A stretch of 10,651 bases of DNA from Alphaproteobacteria bacterium UBA998 (GTDB lineage: Bacteria > Pseudomonadota > Alphaproteobacteria > Rickettsiales > UBA998): positions 1-10,651 of the forward strand of contig DBAY01000013.1 of assembly GCA_002291925.1 (NCBI GenBank), read 5' to 3'. Below, piece after piece: positions 7,985 to 10,651 of this stretch. The notes beneath the pieces are model-generated. The model worked only from the letters and a program-made list of their open reading frames with translations, had not been told where the DNA came from and searched no databases. Position numbers and translations under genes: made by a program. The number at the start of each line of letters is the position of its first letter. The first letter of the stretch is position 1.

Positions 7985-8524
7985 ATGGGCTTTACCATGC
8001 CTTTTGACGGTGCAACCTATAGCCTGCCCCCCGATGCGGAAATTGCGCGCCTGAATTCGCGCCGCTGCGATCCGCGCTGGGAGGGCTTCAAGGGCTTCAT
8101 GATGGGCGCGCTGCCCGCGCTGGCGCTGGGCGGATTGGCAGGTATTGCCATTGGCGCGGTGGCACTGCTGGGCGCGGGCATTGCGGGCATCTCCATCGGT
8201 GGCTTGGCTGGAGCGGGCCTGATTGCTGGCTCCGTAGCTGGAGTCTCCGCCCTCGTCTCCGGCTTTCAAGGCTCCATGCGCGAGGTGCGCGAGGCCCATA
8301 TGAAGAATTACGCCATTGACCGGGCCATCCAGACCGTGCAGCAGAACGCGATGGCGGGGGTCGCCCCGCAGATGCTTCCGGAAGAGCAGCAGGAAATCCG
8401 CCGCAGCCGGTTTGTGGACAACATCCTCCAGCGCGGCCGCGATTCCGTGCCTTCCGCCTTTGTGGAGCGCCTGCAGCGTCAGGTGGCCGAGCGCCAGCCG
8501 GACAGCGGCATCAAGCTGCACTAG
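7985..8524 (+). CDS. unrecognised small membrane protein with a glycine-rich hydrophobic hairpin
   Basis: I do not recognise this 179-residue protein. A polar N-terminus of about 38 residues is followed by a long Gly/Ala-rich hydrophobic region at about 39-93, long enough for two membrane helices, with repeated small residues (LGGLAGIAIGAVALLGAGIA, then GGLAGAGLIAGSVAG) like a glycine zipper. The remainder is a charged, Gln/Arg-rich helical tail (AIQTVQQNAM, then PEEQQEIRRS and VERLQRQVAERQ). Glycine-zipper hairpins occur in inner-membrane proteins, in secreted effectors and in some toxins; the sequence does not decide among these. No strong ribosome binding site precedes the ATG at 7985; Met5 at 7997 is an alternative. 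It is followed 80 bases later by a protein of the same layout. Codon use is GC-rich like lepA, unlike the divergent 311-residue gene. Confidence 0.78.
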   Translation: MGFTMPFDGATYSLPPDAEIARLNSRRCDPRWEGFKGFMMGALPALALGGLAGIAIGAVALLGAGIAGISIGGLAGAGLIAGSVAGVSALVSGFQGSMREVREAHMKNYAIDRAIQTVQQNAMAGVAPQMLPEEQQEIRRSRFVDNILQRGRDSVPSAFVERLQRQVAERQPDSGIKLH

Positions 8525-8579
8525 GCAGCGGGACCGCGTTGTAACGAAAGCTTCATGAAATCTGCGCTTCGGTTTGTGG

Positions 8580-8585
8580 TAGAAT
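8580..8585 (+). promoter_or_regulatory. candidate -10 element upstream of the 8605 gene
   Basis: TAGAAT lies 19 bases before the ATG at 8605, in a context (TTTGTGGTAGAATCC) resembling that of 7965-7970. No clear -35 was found, so this is tentative. Confidence 0.25.
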
Positions 8586-8604
8586 CCATAGCATAGAGAC
8601 AGAT

Positions 8605-9153
8605 ATGGCCGACCGACCGAATACTGCCAATCCCTCCTTTTTCCGCGGCATTCTTCCGCGGAAGGGCGTTGCTTCGGAAGCATTTGGCGCAATCCGTGAA
8701 AAAATGAGCGGCCTCTCTTTACTGAAGAGCACTGGCATCGGCGCCATCGCTGGCGTAGGCATCGTTGCCGGCAAAGGCCTGATCAGTTGGGCGACCGGCG
8801 ATTACAGCCTGGCAACCAGCGGTCTGCTTGATGCAGGCATTATCACCACCGGGGCGGGCCTGGGCGTAGTGCATGCGGTCACGCATGGCGTCCTTGAAAA
8901 TGGCGTGGAGGGGGCCGCAGAAGCCATACAACATAACATCCAATGTAACAAAATCGAGAATGCGCTCTGTCAAAACCCCGAACTGGCGCAGCAGGCCGCG
9001 AACAGGGCAGCGGCTTATCAGTTCGATCGCCCGGTAGAGCCGAACCCCACCGCGCAGGCCATTATCGCGGAGACTGAGCAGCGCCGCGCCACGGGCATGA
9101 ATGCCTCGCTGGCGGCGCAGGCCCCTTCCGCGCCCGGCGCCCGCGTCATCTAG
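8605..9153 (+). CDS. unrecognised small membrane protein, second glycine-rich hairpin protein
   Basis: I do not recognise this 182-residue protein. It has the same layout as the gene before it: a polar basic N-terminus (about 1-40), a Gly/Ala-rich hydrophobic region at about 40-97 that could form two helices (STGIGAIAGVGIVAGKGLIS, then LLDAGIITTGAGLGVVHAV), and a Gln/Ala/Asn-rich soluble tail. Two Cys residues (QCNKIENALCQ, about 113-123) are nine residues apart in the tail. The end is Pro/Ala-rich and probably disordered. No clear sequence identity with the preceding protein is visible, so a common origin is only suggested by layout. GAGA lies 5 bases before the ATG. Its TAG (9151-9153) is 4 bases from the protease start, so the two are probably co-transcribed and translationally coupled, which hints at a membrane or periplasmic task shared with the protease. 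Confidence 0.8.
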   Translation: MADRPNTANPSFFRGILPRKGVASEAFGAIREKMSGLSLLKSTGIGAIAGVGIVAGKGLISWATGDYSLATSGLLDAGIITTGAGLGVVHAVTHGVLENGVEGAAEAIQHNIQCNKIENALCQNPELAQQAANRAAAYQFDRPVEPNPTAQAIIAETEQRRATGMNASLAAQAPSAPGARVI

Positions 9154-9157
9154 TTCC

Positions 9158-9832
9158 ATGCGCCGCGCCCTTCCGGCTTTGGTCGTCCTTGCGGACCTTG
9201 TCGCGTTTCTATTCTGGAAATTCCCCTACGTACTCGAGGATAGCGAGTCCCGCGCCCGGCTGCTTTATCTCGCGCTATTGCTGTTGTTCGTCGGCGGCGG
9301 CGTGGTGCTGAACCGCCACCACCCCAACAAACTGCGTGACGGCATAGTCTGGCTGGCCGTCTTCCTCGTGCTCATCCTTGGCTATCAGCAGCGCGATACG
9401 CTCCGCGCCGCCTTGCTTTCGGAGCACGCGCACAGCGAAAGCGGACGCGGGCTGGAGCTTTACGCGCGCGAGGACGAGCATTTCTATATTGATGCCGAGC
9501 TGAACGATGCCCCCGTCCGCTTCATGATCGATACCGGTGCCAGCCACATCGTGCTGGACGAGAAGGACGCCACACGCGCCGGGCTTGCTCCCCAGGCCCT
9601 GGCCTATACGCAGTTCTTTTCCACCGCAAACGGCACGGTGCGCGGCGCCCCTGTGAGATTGGACAAGGTTCGCCTCGGCGGCCTGACGTTCGCCAATGTC
9701 CCCGCCTCCGTGAATGGCGCGCCGATTGGCACGTCGCTGTTAGGGCTGCGTTTCCTCCGGGAATACTTCGATGTGCGCATCACGGGCGACCGTATGACGC
9801 TGATTCCGCTTTCCCCGTCTGGCGGCGAGTGA
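9158..9832 (+). CDS. membrane-anchored retropepsin-like aspartic protease (TIGR02281-type)
   Basis: This 224-residue protein has three N-terminal hydrophobic helices at about 4-20, 33-51 and 62-76, then a retropepsin-like domain from about 98. The active-site motif is FMIDTGASHIVLDEKDA with Asp125-Thr-Gly at 125-127. The family's later conserved segments follow: TANGTVRGAPVRLDKVRLGG (about 157-176) and the C-terminal SLLGLRFLREYFDVR and DRMTLIPL. Single-domain proteases of this type work as dimers, and three helices would place the domain in the periplasm. Their substrates in alphaproteobacteria are not well known. The ATG at 9158 is chosen because it directly precedes the first helix and lies 4 bases after the previous stop; an in-frame ATG at 9101 would overlap the upstream gene by 53 bases and add a low-complexity leader. 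No Shine-Dalgarno is seen, consistent with coupling. Confidence 0.92.
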   Translation: MRRALPALVVLADLVAFLFWKFPYVLEDSESRARLLYLALLLLFVGGGVVLNRHHPNKLRDGIVWLAVFLVLILGYQQRDTLRAALLSEHAHSESGRGLELYAREDEHFYIDAELNDAPVRFMIDTGASHIVLDEKDATRAGLAPQALAYTQFFSTANGTVRGAPVRLDKVRLGGLTFANVPASVNGAPIGTSLLGLRFLREYFDVRITGDRMTLIPLSPSGGE

Positions 9833-9855
9833 ATAAGAGGCCTATATTAGCAGGC

Positions 9856-10491
9856 ATGACCGACCACACCCCCCTGCGCAGCATCCTGCTGGAAGCCACC
9901 CTCGCCCGCGTCCCCTTCGAGGGCTGGAACCTACGTACGCTGGAGCGCGCCGCGCATGATGCGGGCTATGACGCGGACACCATCCACCGCGCCTTTCCGC
10001 AGGGCGTGGAGGATGCGCTCACCTACTTCTCGCATGAGATGAACCGCCGCATGCTGGAAAAACTGGCGGAGCAGGACCTGCCTGCCATGAAAATCCGCCA
10101 GCGCATTGCCGCCGCCGTGCGTGCGCGACTGGAAGCGCTGGAGCCCTATAAAGAAGCCGAGCGCCGCGCTATCGCGCATTTTGCCGCCCTGCCCACCCGC
10201 GCGGCCCTGTCGCTGAGCCTGCTCTACCGCACCGTGGATGAAATGTGGCGCGCCGCCGGTGACACTGCCACTGACTTCAATTTCTATACTAAGCGCTTTC
10301 TGCTTTCGAAAGTGTGGACGACCACCCTGCTCTACTGGCTGAGCGATACTTCCGACGGCCACGCCGATAGCTGGGCTTTCTTGGATCGCCGCATCGAGAA
10401 CGTGATGAACATCCAGAAATGGAAAGCCAAGGCTACCCAGTGGTTCAGCGACTGGATGCCGAACTTCCGCACTGGCTCCGGGCGTTTCTGA
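9856..10491 (+). CDS. coq9: COQ9 family protein, ubiquinone biosynthesis accessory factor
   Basis: COQ9 proteins are TetR-fold lipid-binding factors that help present the ubiquinone precursor to the hydroxylase COQ7. The 211-residue product has the TetR-like N-terminal helices (ILLEATLARVPFEGWNLRTL, about 10-29) and the family's C-terminal signature FNFYTKRFLLSKVWTTTLLY (about 148-167), followed by DGHADSWAFLDRRIENVMNI. These are characteristic of mitochondrial and alphaproteobacterial COQ9 and strongly suggest an alphaproteobacterial host. The start at 9856 gives the usual MTDHTPLR opening. An alternative GTG at 9829 overlaps the protease stop (GTGA) and would add nine residues; such overlaps are common in coupled genes, so it cannot be excluded. 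The gene follows the protease with at most 23 bases between them and ends the plus-strand run. No defect is seen. Confidence 0.95.
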   Translation: MTDHTPLRSILLEATLARVPFEGWNLRTLERAAHDAGYDADTIHRAFPQGVEDALTYFSHEMNRRMLEKLAEQDLPAMKIRQRIAAAVRARLEALEPYKEAERRAIAHFAALPTRAALSLSLLYRTVDEMWRAAGDTATDFNFYTKRFLLSKVWTTTLLYWLSDTSDGHADSWAFLDRRIENVMNIQKWKAKATQWFSDWMPNFRTGSGRF

Positions 10492-10502
10492 TCACTTTTT
10501 AC

Positions 10503-10536
10503 GTCATCCTGTGAGCCTGAATGGCTGCGCAGGATC
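10503..10536. repeat. GTCATCC-type hairpin repeat downstream of coq9
   Basis: The sequence begins GTCATCCTG and forms a stem of ATCCTG (10506-10511) with CAGGAT (10530-10535), extended by AGCC (10514-10517) with GGCT (10523-10526). It resembles the GTCATCCTG palindromes common between genes in alphaproteobacteria. It lies 12 bases after the coq9 stop and could act as a terminator, but only a TCTTCTTCGT follows rather than a true T run. Confidence 0.5.
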
Positions 10537-10651
10537 TTCTTCGTACTGCGGGAGATTCCGGGCACGCTTCGCGTCCCAAAAAGGCGAATACAGAAAGATT
10601 GTCACCCCGCACTAGGTACGCGGGATCTCCCTGCCACACGAGGAGACCCCG
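10537..10651. repeat. repeat-rich non-coding DNA at the right edge, including a GTCACCCCGC unit
   Basis: No convincing gene is seen from 10492 to the end. At 10601-10624 a unit starting GTCACCCCGC pairs CCCGC (10606-10610) with GCGGG (10620-10624) around a 9-base loop. Related GGGAGATT and GGGATCTCCC blocks at 10550-10557 and 10622-10631 suggest a larger, diverged palindromic repeat that runs off the window. Confidence 0.45.

Noticed and set aside
7964..8692. A 242-codon minus-strand open frame covering the first glycine-zipper gene
   Set aside because: It runs across the intergenic gap and both gene ends, is rich in Arg, His and Ala, and has no start signal. The plus frame has a coherent membrane pattern.
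9101..9157. An upstream start for the aspartic protease
   Set aside because: It would overlap the previous gene by 53 bases and add a low-complexity Arg/Pro/Ser leader. The Met at 9158 directly precedes the first membrane helix.

Overview
The window looks like a chromosomal segment of an alphaproteobacterium. The strongest taxonomic pointers are a clear COQ9-family gene at 9856-10491, directly preceded by a membrane-anchored retropepsin-like aspartic protease of the type common in alphaproteobacteria. The GC-rich third codon positions and the short GTCAYCC-type palindromic repeats between genes fit this. I cannot place it to genus. No tRNA, rRNA, CRISPR array, transposase or integrase was seen.

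Left half, mostly minus strand. Read in the direction of transcription, the order is: an AlkA-type DNA glycosylase (4871 to 4068); an N-terminally anchored protein that I read as a degenerate M23/LytM-like domain (4015 to 3131); a four-helix DUF2784 membrane protein that begins 4 bases after that stop (3126 to 2737); a CHAP-type amidohydrolase (2674 to 1613); and adenylosuccinate lyase purB (1548 to 250). The middle three genes look like a small cell-envelope group inserted between two housekeeping genes. Beyond purB, the left edge holds a coding-like minus-strand stretch that lacks a usable start and carries an in-frame TAG. It may be a gene remnant.

Centre. lepA (EF4) starts at 5025 on the plus strand, divergent from the glycosylase gene. 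The space between them is packed with palindromic repeats that reach into the possible 5' ends of both genes. A second, different palindromic element of about 143 bp lies inside the glycosylase gene in an open frame. It adds roughly 48 residues to the protein, much as Rickettsia palindromic elements do in Rickettsia.

Right half. A lower-GC minus-strand gene (7853 to 6918) has a C-terminal segment resembling an XRE-type helix-turn-helix. It is transcribed away from a plus-strand run of four genes. Two of these are unrecognised small proteins with glycine/alanine-rich membrane hairpins (7985-8524, 8605-9153). They are followed by the aspartic protease (9158-9832) and COQ9 (9856-10491). The last three are tightly packed. 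The window ends in about 160 bases of repeat-rich, non-coding DNA.

The most unusual items are the in-frame palindromic element inside the glycosylase gene, the nested repeats joining its 5' end to lepA, the putative degenerate LytM/DUF2784/CHAP group, and the unrecognised glycine-zipper gene pair with its divergent HTH-like neighbour.
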